A DNA stretch of 64,000 nucleotides from Lentibacillus daqui. GTDB taxonomy: Bacteria; Bacillota; Bacilli; Bacillales; Amphibacillaceae. The notes below the pieces were generated by a model. That model saw nothing but the letters and a program-made list of their open reading frames with translations, made no database searches and was not told the origin of the DNA. The stretch is from assembly GCF_027186265.1 (NCBI RefSeq), contig NZ_CP114176.1, forward strand, positions 930,001 through 994,000, given 5' to 3'. Of the stretch, positions 33,790 through 43,732 are shown in pieces (position 1 is the stretch's first letter; each line of letters begins with the position of its first letter). The position numbers and the translations under genes are program-made.

Positions 33790-36700
33790 TTGCGACCGCT
33801 AACTCTAACCATGACGGCATTTGGTCCGTATAAAGATAAAACAACCATTGATTTTAACGAGTTACAGGATAATAAATTATTTGTCATTTCCGGAAATACC
33901 GGTGCAGGAAAAACAACGATATTTGATGCAATTTGTTTTGCGTTGTACGGAGCAGCAAGTGGTCAGGACCGGGAAAATAATAATATGCTGCGCAGTCAAT
34001 TTGCTAATGATGATACCCATACATCGGTTGAGCTGATATTTGAATTAAATAACAAGGTTTACCGGATACTTCGCCAGTTAGGTCATGTGAAAAAGGGGAA
34101 TAAGACGAAAACGGGAGAACGGTATGAATTTTATGAGCTCGTTGATGGTGGTGAATCTCCATGTGTTGACAGGCAAATTGTTTCCGAGATTGATAAAAAA
34201 GTAGAAACATTAATGGGATTAACACAGGATCAGTTTAAACAAATTGTGATGTTGCCACAGGGGGAGTTTCGTAAATTACTAACCTCACAAACGGAAAATA
34301 AAGAAGATATCTTAAGACGTTTGTTCAAAACCGAACCGTACAAACATATTAGTGAACGTTTACGCTATAAAAAGGATTTGATTTCCGAAAAATATCAACA
34401 AGAAGAACAAAAACGCAATACGTATGTCGAAAATATCCGCGCAACTTTACCCGAACGTGATGGGTCGCCTGTTTTTCAAGTGTTGGGTGAGGAGCATTAC
34501 AACGTCAATCAAGTGCTTCATGCATTGGATCAGGAAGTGGCGTTTTATCAGCAACAAATTATGGCTGACCAGAAAGCGTATGAACAGGCCTATCAAGCTC
34601 ATGACAAAAAGCAAACTGAATTTCATGCAGCCAAGAGTTTAAATGAACGCTTCCAGGAACTTGAAGACAAAAAGATTCATTTAAGTAAGTTAGAACAACA
34701 GACAGTGGAATATGACGAGAAGGAAAAGCAGCTAAAACAGGCTGAACAAGCGGCTGGACTGGAAGCCTATGAAAAACAGTTAATGGAATGGCGTCAGGAT
34801 GAACAAGCCAAAAAGCAGAACGTAGAAAATGCCGAAAAATCGCTTCAACAGGCAAACGAAATGCTTCGTGAACGTAAGCAAGTTTATGAGCAAGAGGAAA
34901 AGAAAGCATCGGAGCAGGAGGATGTTCGTAAAAAACTAGATCGGTTACAAAGATATCTGCCGATTGTCGAAGAACTGGATCAGCAAAAACAGGAATTACA
35001 GGATTTACAGAACAGAGGAAAACGGACATTTAAAGATGTTACTGAAATGCAAGCAACTCTAACGGAAAAGAAAAACCAGCTGGACAAGCAGACTGGTGAA
35101 ATAAAGCAGCTGGATACGAAGGTTGATCAATTACCGGATAAACAAGAGCAATTGATGGAGTTAGGTAAACAATCCGATATGTTGAAGGATTATTTGGATG
35201 CGAAGGCTAAGCAAGCAGAATTGGAACAAATTTTACAAGAAAAGAAGCAGGAGTTTGTAAGCAAAAAGCGTTTTTATCAAGAATTGGAGCAGGCATGGCT
35301 GAATAATCAGGCGTTTGTTTTGGCAAATCATTTGCACGATGGCGAGGCTTGCCCTGTTTGTGGCAGTAAAGAGCATCCGAATAAAGCAATAAGTTCTAAA
35401 GGTGCGGTGACAAAACAACAACTGGAAGCGGCAAAGAAAGCATTGGATAAAAAGGATAAGGATTATAGTGATGCATCTGCCAAGGTTGACTTGAATCAAG
35501 ACACACTACAGGAAAAAGTGCAGAAACTTGCGGATTATTCGATCACAACCGATGATGCTGAAACTGTACGAGATCGCATTGTTACAGCGGGGAAAAAATT
35601 GAAAGCAGAAGTCATGGAGTTGCGAGCTTCTAAAAAGAAACTGCAAACTTTAAAAGGAACGCAAGAAACTTTACAGAATGAATGCAAACAGTTGGAAGAA
35701 AAAAAGGAACAGTTGGATAAGAATTATCAGAAATTAAAAACAGCTTATGAGTCAGCCCGTGCGGTTTACCAGGATCGATTAAAGCAAATCCCGGAAGAAG
35801 TACAGGTTTTAACAGAACTGAAAAAGCAAATCAAAACAACCGAACAACGAAAGTCGAAACTGGAACAAGCTTGGGAAACAGCACAAAAACAGCTGCAACA
35901 GGCAAAAGAGGCACAAACAAAAGCAGCATCCAATTCGGAACATGCCAATAAACAGCTTGCAGAAACAACTGCAAAACTTGAGCAAGCGGAGCAGCGTTTT
36001 TATCAAGCACTTGATACGACCGGATTTTCTACCGAAGAAGCATACCAGCGAGCAAAACGATCTGATCAGGAACGGCAGGATTTGCGCCAAGCCATTGAGC
36101 AGTTTAAGCAGAACCTTTCAACTACGAAACAACTGGTACAAGAGCTAAAGACATCGTTAAATGGTAAGCAAAAAGCTGACTTGAGCGCATTACAGGAACA
36201 ATTGGAAACATTGAAACAAGCCTATGAATCGGCATTAAATAAGCGGGATCAGTCAAAAGCATATTTTCGGGAGGCTGGGCAATTAATCGCCAATATCCGC
36301 GATGCTAATGAACAGGTGAAAGCCTTGGAAAAACAATTAAGCAGTATCACCGATTTATACGATGTACTCCGGGGACAAAACAGCCGAAAAATATCGTTTG
36401 AGCGGTATCTGCAAATCGAATATTTGGAGCAAATTATCGAATCAGCTAATGAACGTTTGAAGCGGTTATCCAATGGTCAGTTTTTCCTAATCCGTAGTGA
36501 GCGTCAGGAAGCCCACGGCAGACAAAGCGGACTTGGTTTGGATGTGTACGATGCTTATACAGGGCAAACGAGGGATGTCAAAACACTGTCCGGTGGAGAG
36601 AAATTCAATGCTTCCTTATGTCTGGCATTGGGAATGTCTGACGTGATTCAAAGTTTTCAAGGGAATATATCGATTGAGACGATGTTTATTGATGAAGGTT

Positions 36701-36882
36701 TTGGTACATTGGATGAAGAATCATTAAATAAAGCCATCGATGCCTTAATTGACTTGCAACAGTCAGGCCGGATGATCGGCGTCATTTCCCACGTCCAAGA
36801 GTTAAAAAATATCTTCCCGGCAGTATTGGAAGTCAAGAAAACCAGAGAAGGTCACAGTCACACTCAGTTTGTCGTCAAGTAG
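33790..36882 (+). CDS. sbcC: Exonuclease subunit SbcC (Rad50 type)
   Basis: 1030 residues from TTG with GGGAGGAG 7 bases upstream. Walker A is FVISGNTGAGKTTIFDAICF, the Q-loop region is MLPQGEFRKLL, then long Gln/Lys/Glu-rich coiled coils (residues about 180-500 and 540-850) around a zinc hook ACPVCGSKEHP near residue 520. The C-terminal ABC signature KTLSGGEKFNASL and Walker B MFIDEGFGTLDEESL are intact. SMC-like ATPase partner of SbcD in repair of hairpin and double-strand ends. Confidence 0.96.
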   Translation: MRPLTLTMTAFGPYKDKTTIDFNELQDNKLFVISGNTGAGKTTIFDAICFALYGAASGQDRENNNMLRSQFANDDTHTSVELIFELNNKVYRILRQLGHVKKGNKTKTGERYEFYELVDGGESPCVDRQIVSEIDKKVETLMGLTQDQFKQIVMLPQGEFRKLLTSQTENKEDILRRLFKTEPYKHISERLRYKKDLISEKYQQEEQKRNTYVENIRATLPERDGSPVFQVLGEEHYNVNQVLHALDQEVAFYQQQIMADQKAYEQAYQAHDKKQTEFHAAKSLNERFQELEDKKIHLSKLEQQTVEYDEKEKQLKQAEQAAGLEAYEKQLMEWRQDEQAKKQNVENAEKSLQQANEMLRERKQVYEQEEKKASEQEDVRKKLDRLQRYLPIVEELDQQKQELQDLQNRGKRTFKDVTEMQATLTEKKNQLDKQTGEIKQLDTKVDQLPDKQEQLMELGKQSDMLKDYLDAKAKQAELEQILQEKKQEFVSKKRFYQELEQAWLNNQAFVLANHLHDGEACPVCGSKEHPNKAISSKGAVTKQQLEAAKKALDKKDKDYSDASAKVDLNQDTLQEKVQKLADYSITTDDAETVRDRIVTAGKKLKAEVMELRASKKKLQTLKGTQETLQNECKQLEEKKEQLDKNYQKLKTAYESARAVYQDRLKQIPEEVQVLTELKKQIKTTEQRKSKLEQAWETAQKQLQQAKEAQTKAASNSEHANKQLAETTAKLEQAEQRFYQALDTTGFSTEEAYQRAKRSDQERQDLRQAIEQFKQNLSTTKQLVQELKTSLNGKQKADLSALQEQLETLKQAYESALNKRDQSKAYFREAGQLIANIRDANEQVKALEKQLSSITDLYDVLRGQNSRKISFERYLQIEYLEQIIESANERLKRLSNGQFFLIRSERQEAHGRQSGLGLDVYDAYTGQTRDVKTLSGGEKFNASLCLALGMSDVIQSFQGNISIETMFIDEGFGTLDEESLNKAIDALIDLQQSGRMIGVISHVQELKNIFPAVLEVKKTREGHSHTQFVVK

Positions 36883-36915
36883 GGACAAAGGGACGGTTCC
36901 TCTGCCCCGTGTCCC
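36882..36915. repeat. Small hairpin, GGGACA...TGTCCC
   Basis: GGGACA (36882-36887) pairs with TGTCCC (36910-36915), with GGG/CCC inside. It begins in the sbcC stop codon and lies before the kinase ribosome site. A similar hairpin is at 45961-45979 and a related half at about 43602-43618. It could act as a weak terminator between sbcC and the kinase gene. Confidence 0.5.
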
Positions 36916-36932
36916 GCAAAGGAGTTATCATC

Positions 36933-38552
36933 ATGGTTTATCCGGGGAAAAGGTTTAATTTGAAATGGAAAATGATTGTGTCGATTAGTGTGTTGGTAAT
37001 TGGCATTTGTGTTATTTTTGGCCTGTTTCTTCATTCGTTTATTTCTAAGACGATGGAGGAACAAATTGGCAAAAGGGCGTTAAGTGTGTCACAAAGTGTA
37101 GCAAACATGCCGGAAATACAAGCTGCTTTTGAATTGGAAAATCCGGCTTCGGTGATCCAGAAGGTTGTTCTGCCCATTCAACAGCAGACTGGTGCAGAAT
37201 TTATTGTCGTCGGAAACACAAAAGGGATCCGTTACTCACATCCCGACCCGGACAAATTGGGTAAAAAAATGGTTGGCGGGGATAATGAGCGCGCACTAAG
37301 TGGTGAATCATATACATCGAAGCGGGTAGGCTCACTGGGGTTATCCATTCGTGGCAAGACACCGATTTATGATAAGAATGGCAAGGTTATCGGTGTCGTA
37401 TCGGTTGGATTTTTGAATAATGATGTTCAGCATATCATTCAACGGCAAAGTAAATCGGTATGGATCACGCTAGCAGGGGTTGTTCTAGTGGGAATCATTG
37501 GTGCAATTGTGATTTCCATCTATTTAAAACGATTGTTATCAGGGATGGAACCAGAGGAAATCTCCCAAGTATTACTTCAAAAGGAAGCCATTTTGCAGTC
37601 AACCCATGAAGGGCTTATTGCCGTTAATGAAACAGGGATGGTGACGATGATTAATGCAGCGGCCCAGCGGATCTTGTTTCATCAAACAGTATCAGATGAT
37701 CGTTATACTGGCAGACCCATTCAGGAGATTCTACCGCATACGGGGTTATTCGCGGTTTTGAAAAATGGGGAGAGCCATTATAATCGGGAAATGGTCCTCG
37801 GTGACACAGTTGTTCTTGTGAATCGCATGCCCATTTTTCGTCACCATATAATTGTTGGCGCAGTAGCAACCTTTCGGGAAAAAACAGAGCTGGAACATGT
37901 CACGAATGAGTTACTGCAAATTAAGCAATATGCCAATGCACAGCGGGCGCAGACACATGAATTTTCCAATAAACTATATACGATTCTAGGTTTGCTTCAA
38001 TTGGATCAGACCGATGAAGCGATCGCCTTTATCAAAAAGGAAAGTGATAGTCAGTTAGGATGGTCAGAGTTTTTGGTGAAACATATTGCTGATCCAATGG
38101 TTCAAGGGCTTCTTCAGGGGAAAATCAATCAAGCAAACGAGCTTGGGATTACCATGTCGATTGATCCAGACAGTCAGTTAACAACCCGGTTTAAAGGAGA
38201 TAAGCAAGATGCCTTGTTAACAGCGGTCGGAAACTTGATTGAAAACGCGATGGATGCATTGAAACAGAACCCGGATGATCAGCGGGAGATTGCTATCTTC
38301 TTTACCGACATAGGAGAAGATGTCATTTTGGAGGTGGATGATTCTGGATCAGGAATCTCCATGGACGAGGCACCACATATTTTTGACCAGGGATATTCCA
38401 CGAAACAAGGATCTCACCGTGGAACAGGCCTTGCACTGACCAAACACAGGTTACAAGAAGTTAACGGAACGATCATGTTGGAAGAAGGAGATCTTGGTGG
38501 AGCTTGCTTTATCGTGATCATACCAAAAGATGAAGGTGATAACAATGTCTGA
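36933..38552 (+). CDS. Sensor histidine kinase, CitA/DcuS/CitS family
   Basis: 539 residues. TM1 at about residues 12-34, an extracytoplasmic PAS-like sensor domain (GAEFIVVGNTKGIRYSHPDP, SVGFLNNDV), TM2 (WITLAGVVLVGIIGAIVISI), a cytoplasmic PAS domain, the phospho-acceptor box RAQTHEFSNKLYTILGLLQL, and the HATPase motifs NLIENAMDAL, DDSGSGIS and GTGLALTKHRL. This family senses citrate or C4-dicarboxylates outside the cell. AAAGGAG is 8 bases before ATG 36933. The regulator gene overlaps its 3' end by 8 bases, and a citM-like transporter follows. Confidence 0.93.
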   Translation: MVYPGKRFNLKWKMIVSISVLVIGICVIFGLFLHSFISKTMEEQIGKRALSVSQSVANMPEIQAAFELENPASVIQKVVLPIQQQTGAEFIVVGNTKGIRYSHPDPDKLGKKMVGGDNERALSGESYTSKRVGSLGLSIRGKTPIYDKNGKVIGVVSVGFLNNDVQHIIQRQSKSVWITLAGVVLVGIIGAIVISIYLKRLLSGMEPEEISQVLLQKEAILQSTHEGLIAVNETGMVTMINAAAQRILFHQTVSDDRYTGRPIQEILPHTGLFAVLKNGESHYNREMVLGDTVVLVNRMPIFRHHIIVGAVATFREKTELEHVTNELLQIKQYANAQRAQTHEFSNKLYTILGLLQLDQTDEAIAFIKKESDSQLGWSEFLVKHIADPMVQGLLQGKINQANELGITMSIDPDSQLTTRFKGDKQDALLTAVGNLIENAMDALKQNPDDQREIAIFFTDIGEDVILEVDDSGSGISMDEAPHIFDQGYSTKQGSHRGTGLALTKHRLQEVNGTIMLEEGDLGGACFIVIIPKDEGDNNV

Positions 38553-39267
38553 TAGCATTCATGTGCTTATTATTGAAGATGATTTTCGAATTGCGGAAAT
38601 CCAGCGGCAATTCGTAGAAAAGGTGGAAGGATTTGTTGTTGACTATTGTGCAAAAACCGCTCAGGAAGCATTCACTTTTTTGCAAAGTCCTGACACCCAA
38701 GTTGATTTGATTTTATTAGATATATATATTCCGGATGTCGAGGGATTGGAGCTATTTTGGCAGTTGCGTACGTTCTATCATGATGTGGATATTGCCATCG
38801 TGACTGCTGCTGCGGAAACTAGCACAATTAGCGAAATTCTCCGGGGCGGGATCATAGATTACATTATAAAACCTGTGGATGCGAAGCGGTTTGAACAAAT
38901 GTTGACGAGGTTTAAGCAACGAAAAAGTTTTCTGGCGTCCAGGGAAAAGTTGAACCAGGATGACATAGACATGCTTACAGGTACGGTAAATTCCGTGTTT
39001 CCTGCTAATAAATCCAATGACAAATTGCCAAAAGGTATTGATTCGATTACATTGGATGAAATTACCGATTTATTACAGAAGCAAAAAGTCAACGGCATTA
39101 CAGCGGTTGAATTAAGCAAACAAATTGGAACAAGTCGTTCGACAGCTCGAAGGTATTTAGAATATCTAGTATCTATTAAGCGAGTGCAACCAACACTTTT
39201 GTATGGAAATGTAGGCAGACCAGAACGGCAATATATCCTTCGTGAAACTTATGAACAAAATGAGTAA
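38545..39267 (+). CDS. Response regulator, CitB/CitT/DcuR family
   Basis: 240 residues. Receiver domain HVLIIEDDFRIAEIQRQFVE with phospho-acceptor Asp in LILLDIYIPDVEG and the lysine in DYIIKPVDAKRF; C-terminal HTH TAVELSKQIGTSRSTARRYLEYLV. It pairs with the kinase just upstream and probably activates the adjacent citrate-type transporter gene, as CitST does for citM in B. subtilis (family analogy). GAAGGTGAT precedes the ATG. Confidence 0.93.
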   Translation: MSDSIHVLIIEDDFRIAEIQRQFVEKVEGFVVDYCAKTAQEAFTFLQSPDTQVDLILLDIYIPDVEGLELFWQLRTFYHDVDIAIVTAAAETSTISEILRGGIIDYIIKPVDAKRFEQMLTRFKQRKSFLASREKLNQDDIDMLTGTVNSVFPANKSNDKLPKGIDSITLDEITDLLQKQKVNGITAVELSKQIGTSRSTARRYLEYLVSIKRVQPTLLYGNVGRPERQYILRETYEQNE

Positions 39268-39286
39268 TATAGAAAATAATCGCTTT

Positions 39287-39330
39287 ATGAATAGAAGGTT
39301 TATCTCCCCCTTCTATTCATGGTATTTTAT
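39287..39330 (+). terminator. Terminator after the two-component system
   Basis: Perfect 12 bp stem, ATGAATAGAAGG (39287-39298) with CCTTCTATTCAT (39309-39320), then GGTATTTTAT. It separates the two-component genes from the transporter gene. Confidence 0.82.
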
Positions 39331-39345
39331 AAAAAGTCATTTATT

Positions 39346-39359
39346 TGTTAACGTTTTCA
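39346..39359. promoter_or_regulatory. cre site (CcpA) upstream of the citM-like gene
   Basis: TGTTAACGTTTTCA matches the cre consensus TGWNANCGNTNWCA at every position. It lies 44 bases before the transporter start. Carbon catabolite repression of citM is known in B. subtilis. No clear promoter could be placed next to it. Confidence 0.7.
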
Positions 39360-39589
39360 CCGTTAAATGATCTAATTTTGAAAACAGAAGGGAGATATAA
39401 CATTGAGTCTTAGTTTAATCGGTTTTGTAACCATATTGGTCATTGTCCTAATACTTATTAGCGGGCGCATGACGCCAATTATACCGTTATTACTAATCCT
39501 GAATTATTCACTGAAATTCTATAATACAGTTTAAAAGCTTATCTGACAGTCGGTTTAGCCAAAACATTTATTCATCTAATAAATGAAAA

Positions 39590-39648
39590 AAGAACCCATT
39601 TTCTGTTACAGTTAAAGTACCAACAAAAACCAACAGAAAGGGGTTCTT
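39590..39648 (+). promoter_or_regulatory. Hairpin masking the transposase ribosome site
   Basis: AAGAACCCATTTTCTGTT (from about 39590) pairs, with one bulge, with AACAGAAAGGGGTTCTT (ending at about 39648). The 3' arm contains the AAAGGGG ribosome site of the transposase. In long read-through transcripts this would hide the site, a common way to hold back IS expression (inference). Confidence 0.6.
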
Positions 39649-39651
39649 ATA

Positions 39652-40968
39652 TTGGCTACTTTACCGCAAATACCGCTAGATTTCAATCGCCAAATCAAAT
39701 TATCTAACGATGGTGGTGCACTTTCATCCGATACAGGTGAACTCTTATTCCGAGAGTTCGATGAAAAGATTGGCTTCTTCTCAACGCTGACAAAGCATTT
39801 AAAGCTTAAAGATGATCGACGTTACTATGTTCACTCCAATGAACAGTTACTTCGCCAAAAGATGTATCAAATCATTGCTGGATATGCCGAAGATGACGCA
39901 GCTGATCAATTAACGAATGATCCTGTCTTTACGCAGGTTGTAGGAACAGATGCTTTAGCTTCCCAGCCAAGTTTATCCCGGCTTTTCCCACGATTTGATG
40001 ATGAATCGATGGAACAATTAAACCAGGCAAACCAGGAACTTTTAGACAAGGTGCATCAATATAGAAATGCCAAGTCGATTATTCTGGATTTGGATTCCAC
40101 TCATGCAGATACATATGGCGATCAGGAGGATGCAACATTCAATACGCATTATGGAACCATTGGATTTCATCCTTTAGTTGCTTTTGACGGTATCACCGGC
40201 GATTTTTTGAAAGCAAAACTACGCCCAGGCAATGTCTATACTTCCAATGGCGTGGTGGATTTTATCGAGCCTGTTATCAACCATTACAATGAGCAGTTTC
40301 CTGAAACCATCCCGTTTCTGCGTGGTGACAGTGGCTTCGCCGTCCCGGGTCTATATGAACTGTGCGAGGATGAATCGGTTTATTATGTGATTCGTTTGAA
40401 ATCCAATCCTAATTTGCAGCGACTTGCCGATGAGCTGCATCCTTCCACTGTTCCAACCGATGTGACAAAATCGGAAATCTATTATGAAGAAGCCGAGTAT
40501 CAGGCAAAATCATGGTCCAAGCCAAGAAAAGTGATCATCCAATCCGTTCGTCCGGCCGGTGAATTGTTTTTTACGCACGCTTTCTTTGTAACGAACCTGA
40601 CTGATGTCTTCTCTCCTAAAGATATTGTTCATTCCTACCAGAAAAGAGGAACGATGGAGAATTATATCAAGGAATCCAAAAATGGGTTTAACCTGGATCG
40701 CATGAGCAGCCATAAATTTGAATGCAATGAGGTTAGAATGATGCTTAGTTTGTTAGCTTATAACCTTACGAATTGGATGCGTACGCTTTGTTTTCCTGAA
40801 GAACAGAAAAACATGCGGATCCAAACGATACGAACTAGAATCATTAAAGTCGCCAGTAAATTGGTAAAGTCAGGACGATCTCTTTACTTTAAATTAGCCT
40901 CCAGCTTTGTGTATCAATCGTTTTTCTGGAAAGTATTACAGCGAATTCAAAGATTACAATTAGAGTGA
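39652..40968 (+). CDS. IS1380-family transposase
   Basis: 438 residues from a TTG with AGAAAGGGG upstream. DDE transposase of the IS1380 type: N-terminal PLDFNRQIKLSNDGGALSSD, catalytic Asp in IILDLDSTHADTYGDQED, second Asp in FLRGDSGFAVPGLYELCE, and the glutamate region QKRGTMENYIKESKNGFNLD. Length is full and there is no internal stop, so it is probably active. Confidence 0.93.
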   Translation: MATLPQIPLDFNRQIKLSNDGGALSSDTGELLFREFDEKIGFFSTLTKHLKLKDDRRYYVHSNEQLLRQKMYQIIAGYAEDDAADQLTNDPVFTQVVGTDALASQPSLSRLFPRFDDESMEQLNQANQELLDKVHQYRNAKSIILDLDSTHADTYGDQEDATFNTHYGTIGFHPLVAFDGITGDFLKAKLRPGNVYTSNGVVDFIEPVINHYNEQFPETIPFLRGDSGFAVPGLYELCEDESVYYVIRLKSNPNLQRLADELHPSTVPTDVTKSEIYYEEAEYQAKSWSKPRKVIIQSVRPAGELFFTHAFFVTNLTDVFSPKDIVHSYQKRGTMENYIKESKNGFNLDRMSSHKFECNEVRMMLSLLAYNLTNWMRTLCFPEEQKNMRIQTIRTRIIKVASKLVKSGRSLYFKLASSFVYQSFFWKVLQRIQRLQLE

Positions 40969-42469
40969 GGCCATACCGCTGTTCTCTAAGCACATTTAAA
41001 AAAAACATCGTAAGACCAAGGGAGTCGTATGTCCAAAAAATAGAGATTTTCAAGGATCTCCAGTTTAAGCAAACCATTTCTGGAAAGGTTCCATCTTATT
41101 TTACGAAAATAACCCAGGGCTAAGCTTCATTTATCTTTTTGGTTAGAAGTATGAATAATTCAGGCTAATTCCGATTCTCGGAGCGTTTGCTACCGGTTTC
41201 GGTATGTCGAAAATTGGTGATTTCTTTGGTGATGGTGTTGCTGATGTCATGGACGTTGCGATTATGTTTATTTTCGCAATATTGTTCTTCGGAATTATGT
41301 CGGACGTTGGCTTATTTGATCCGTTAATCAATGGTTTGATTGCGATTTCACGGGGGAACGTGATTGCCATTAGTGTGGGAAGTGTATTAATCGCCGCTAT
41401 AGCCCATTTGGATGGTTCAGGAGCATCAACTTTTTTAATTACCATTCCGGCATTATTACCGCTGTATAAACGGTTGAAAATGAATCCATATTTTCTGTTG
41501 CTATTAATTGGCGGAAGCGCCAGTATCATGAACATGATTCCATGGGCAGGGCCACTTGGACGAACCGCATCGGTCTTAAATATCGATGTTACGGAACTAT
41601 GGAGACCGCTAATTCCCATCCAAATCATCGGGATGGTGTTGATGGTTGGATTAGCAGTGCTATTGGGATATCGCGAACAACGACGAATCAAAAAACAATA
41701 TGGTTCGGTTGAAGCCGCCGCAGCTGCTGATGTCGCCGCGGAAGATGATGATCCCAAAAATGAAGGTGACGTACCGGAGAAGGAAAAATCGCTTGCTCGT
41801 CCAAAATTACTGTGGGTGAACGTCATTCTAACGATTGGTGTCATTGCTATTTTGGTATGGGGAATCATTCCACCCGGTTTTGCCTTTATGATCGGTGTTA
41901 GTTTGGCCTTGCTGATTAACTACCCGAAAGTAAAAGATCAAATGGCACGTATTCAGACACATGCGCCGAATGCACTCACGATGGCTACTATTATTCTGGC
42001 TGCGGGTTCATTTTTGGGGATTTTAACCGGAACAGGGATGCTCGATGCCATTGCTGGAGATGTCGTGAAAGTTTTACCGGCATTTGTTGCACCATTCTTG
42101 CATATCATTATTGGCGTTTTGGGTGTGCCGTTCGATTTATTATTGAGTACCGATGCCTATTACTTTGCATTATTGCCTGTTATCGAACAAATTGCCTCCG
42201 GTTTTGGAGTCGATTCATTATCTACCGCATATTCCATGATTATCGGGAACATTGTCGGCACCTTTGTCAGCCCATTTTCTCCGGCGCTTTGGCTTGCATT
42301 GGGTCTTGCCAACCTGGAAATGGGACGACATATTCGCTATTCCCTCGGCTGGATGTGGGGGCTCAGTATTATCTTATTAATTATCGCCGTATTTATGGGG
42401 ATTATAGTTATATAGTGACAAAGGGTACTATCGTGTTAACGGGTTAATAATACACTTTGAATTTGGGAA

Positions 42470-42507
42470 AAGGGCGGAGAGCATATGAGCTTCGTCCTTT
42501 TTTCTTA
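42470..42507 (+). terminator. Terminator after the citM remnant
   Basis: AAGGGCGGAGAGC and GAGCTTCGTCCTT pair over about 10 positions with G-U pairs around an ATAT loop, followed by six or more T. Confidence 0.75.
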
Positions 42508-42698
42508 AATAGCCGGAGTTGAACAAACATCGTCACTTGATTAAATAATGTATTTGAAGAAATAACGGATTTCACCCAAGTATAGACGGGTCTTTTTTTA
42601 ATTGTGGATTAATTCTCACGGTAGATTCAAGTCCCACATTCCGAGAAATCAAGCCGAGATAATGTTTCCTATAGTTGCTTCAAAAAGGAATTTTCTCG

Positions 42699-42728
42699 TT
42701 GCTAGTTTGATAGGCAAGCTACTATAAT
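42699..42728 (+). promoter_or_regulatory. Candidate promoter of ung
   Basis: TTGCTA (42699-42704), an 18-base spacer and consensus TATAAT (42723-42728). A moderate -35 and a perfect -10. Confidence 0.6.
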
Positions 42729-42774
42729 AGAAATGGAATTGCATGTATCGATTTTTTTAATAAGGATGATAGGT

Positions 42775-43458
42775 ATGCCAAAACAAATTTTAAAAAACGA
42801 TTGGGCGCCGTTACTTGATGAAGAGTTTTCTAAACCGTATTACCTGCAATTACGGGAGTTTCTAAAAAGAGAGTATACTCAACAAACGGTTTATCCGGAC
42901 ATGTATGATATTTTTAACGCCCTTCATTTCACTGGCTTTGGACAGGTAAAAGTGGTCATTCTTGGTCAGGACCCCTACCATGGTCCGAATCAAGCGCACG
43001 GTCTGAGTTTTTCCGTACAACCTGGAATATCCCAGCCACCATCATTAAGAAATATCTTTAAAGAGTTACAGGACGATTTGGGCTGCGCAATACCAAATCA
43101 TGGGTACCTGGGCAGCTGGACGGAACAGGGTGTACTACTATTAAATACTGTTTTAACGGTTAGGGCCGGGCAAGCGCACTCACATAAAGGAATGGGGTGG
43201 GAGATTTTTACCAACCGGGTAATTGAGTCGTTGAATCAGAAGGAAAATCCGGTTGTCTACATCCTTTGGGGTGCGGCTGCTCAAAGGAAACAAGAACTTA
43301 TTGATACATCAAAGCATTATGTTGTCAAATCACCTCATCCCAGTCCGTTATCTGCCCATCGCGGCTTTTTTGGAAGCAGGCCTTTCTCCAAGACAAATCG
43401 GATATTAAAGCAAATTGGGCTGGAGGAAATAAATTGGGAGGTTCCAAATCTGAATTAA
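42775..43458 (+). CDS. ung: Uracil-DNA glycosylase, family 1
   Basis: 227 residues. Removes uracil from DNA in base excision repair. Active-site motif VVILGQDPYHGPNQAHGLSFS with the catalytic Asp, LLLNTVLTVRAGQAHSH, and the Leu-loop HPSPLSAHRGFFG. ATG 42775 has AAGGATGATAGG upstream; earlier in-frame ATGs at 42733 and 42766 do not. Length is normal and the gene stands alone. Confidence 0.96.
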   Translation: MPKQILKNDWAPLLDEEFSKPYYLQLREFLKREYTQQTVYPDMYDIFNALHFTGFGQVKVVILGQDPYHGPNQAHGLSFSVQPGISQPPSLRNIFKELQDDLGCAIPNHGYLGSWTEQGVLLLNTVLTVRAGQAHSHKGMGWEIFTNRVIESLNQKENPVVYILWGAAAQRKQELIDTSKHYVVKSPHPSPLSAHRGFFGSRPFSKTNRILKQIGLEEINWEVPNLN

Positions 43459-43732
43459 ATACCTAAGATAAGGAGAAATATCCCAGCAAGTGCGCACTCG
43501 AGTTTGTGCGTCGCTAACCAGACACTTTATCCCATGCCCATGTTGCAATATTTTTGTGCAGTCAGGGGAAAATAACATAGATACCGCAGAAAGGATAAAA
43601 GAGCCGTCCCTATGTCCCGCATTCGGGTGCAACGTCCATTTTGAGTTTAAAAGTATTTCATGCGGGAATTGTAAATTTAAGTGGGAATTTGACGGTTTTA
43701 CATAGATATTTTTGAGATGTGGAGAGTGAACT

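Larger units (their letters stand above)
39498..41164 (+). mobile_element. IS1380-type insertion sequence in citM
   Basis: 1667 bases. Inverted tips CCTGAATTATTCA (39498-39510) and TGAATAATTCAGG (41152-41164) match over 13 bases. A 5 bp target duplication CTAAT flanks it (39493-39497 and 41165-41169). One transposase gene is inside, on the same strand as citM. Tips, duplication and an intact transposase point to a recent, clean insertion. Confidence 0.93.
39403..42415 (+). pseudogene. citM: CitM-like Mg-citrate transporter interrupted by an IS
   Basis: The N-terminal 31 codons (39403-39495, TTG start after GGGAGATA) read LSLSLIGFVTILVIVLILIS and continue to TPIIPLLL. The rest resumes at 41165-42415: PILGAFATGFGMSKIGDFFG and about 400 residues of CitMHS sequence with many membrane helices. 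The IS at 39498-41164 lies between. Removing it and one CTAAT copy joins the parts in frame as PIIPLLLIPILGAF. The family imports metal-citrate complexes. As it stands no full-length permease can be made, though an internal ATG at 41204 has a long open frame. Confidence 0.92.
42416..42774. other. Intergenic region, citM to ung
   Basis: 359 bases with the terminator at 42470, a weaker ACCC/GGGT hairpin with seven T at about 42577-42600, and the ung promoter at 42699. Nothing else is clear; ATTCAAG (42624) and AATCAAG (42647) might be two units of a decayed repeat. Confidence 0.5.

Noticed and set aside
41143..41868. Long minus-strand frame of 241 codons
   Set aside because: It is the antisense shadow of the conserved citM coding frame and its translation is rich in Ile/Thr/Ser without domain features.
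43490..43705. Cysteine-rich 71-codon frame resembling a zinc ribbon near its end (CGNCKFKW)
   Set aside because: No ribosome site, and it crosses a GGGACA-type repeat half. The cysteine pairs are not regularly spaced. Kept out as probable non-coding sequence, though a gene remnant is possible.
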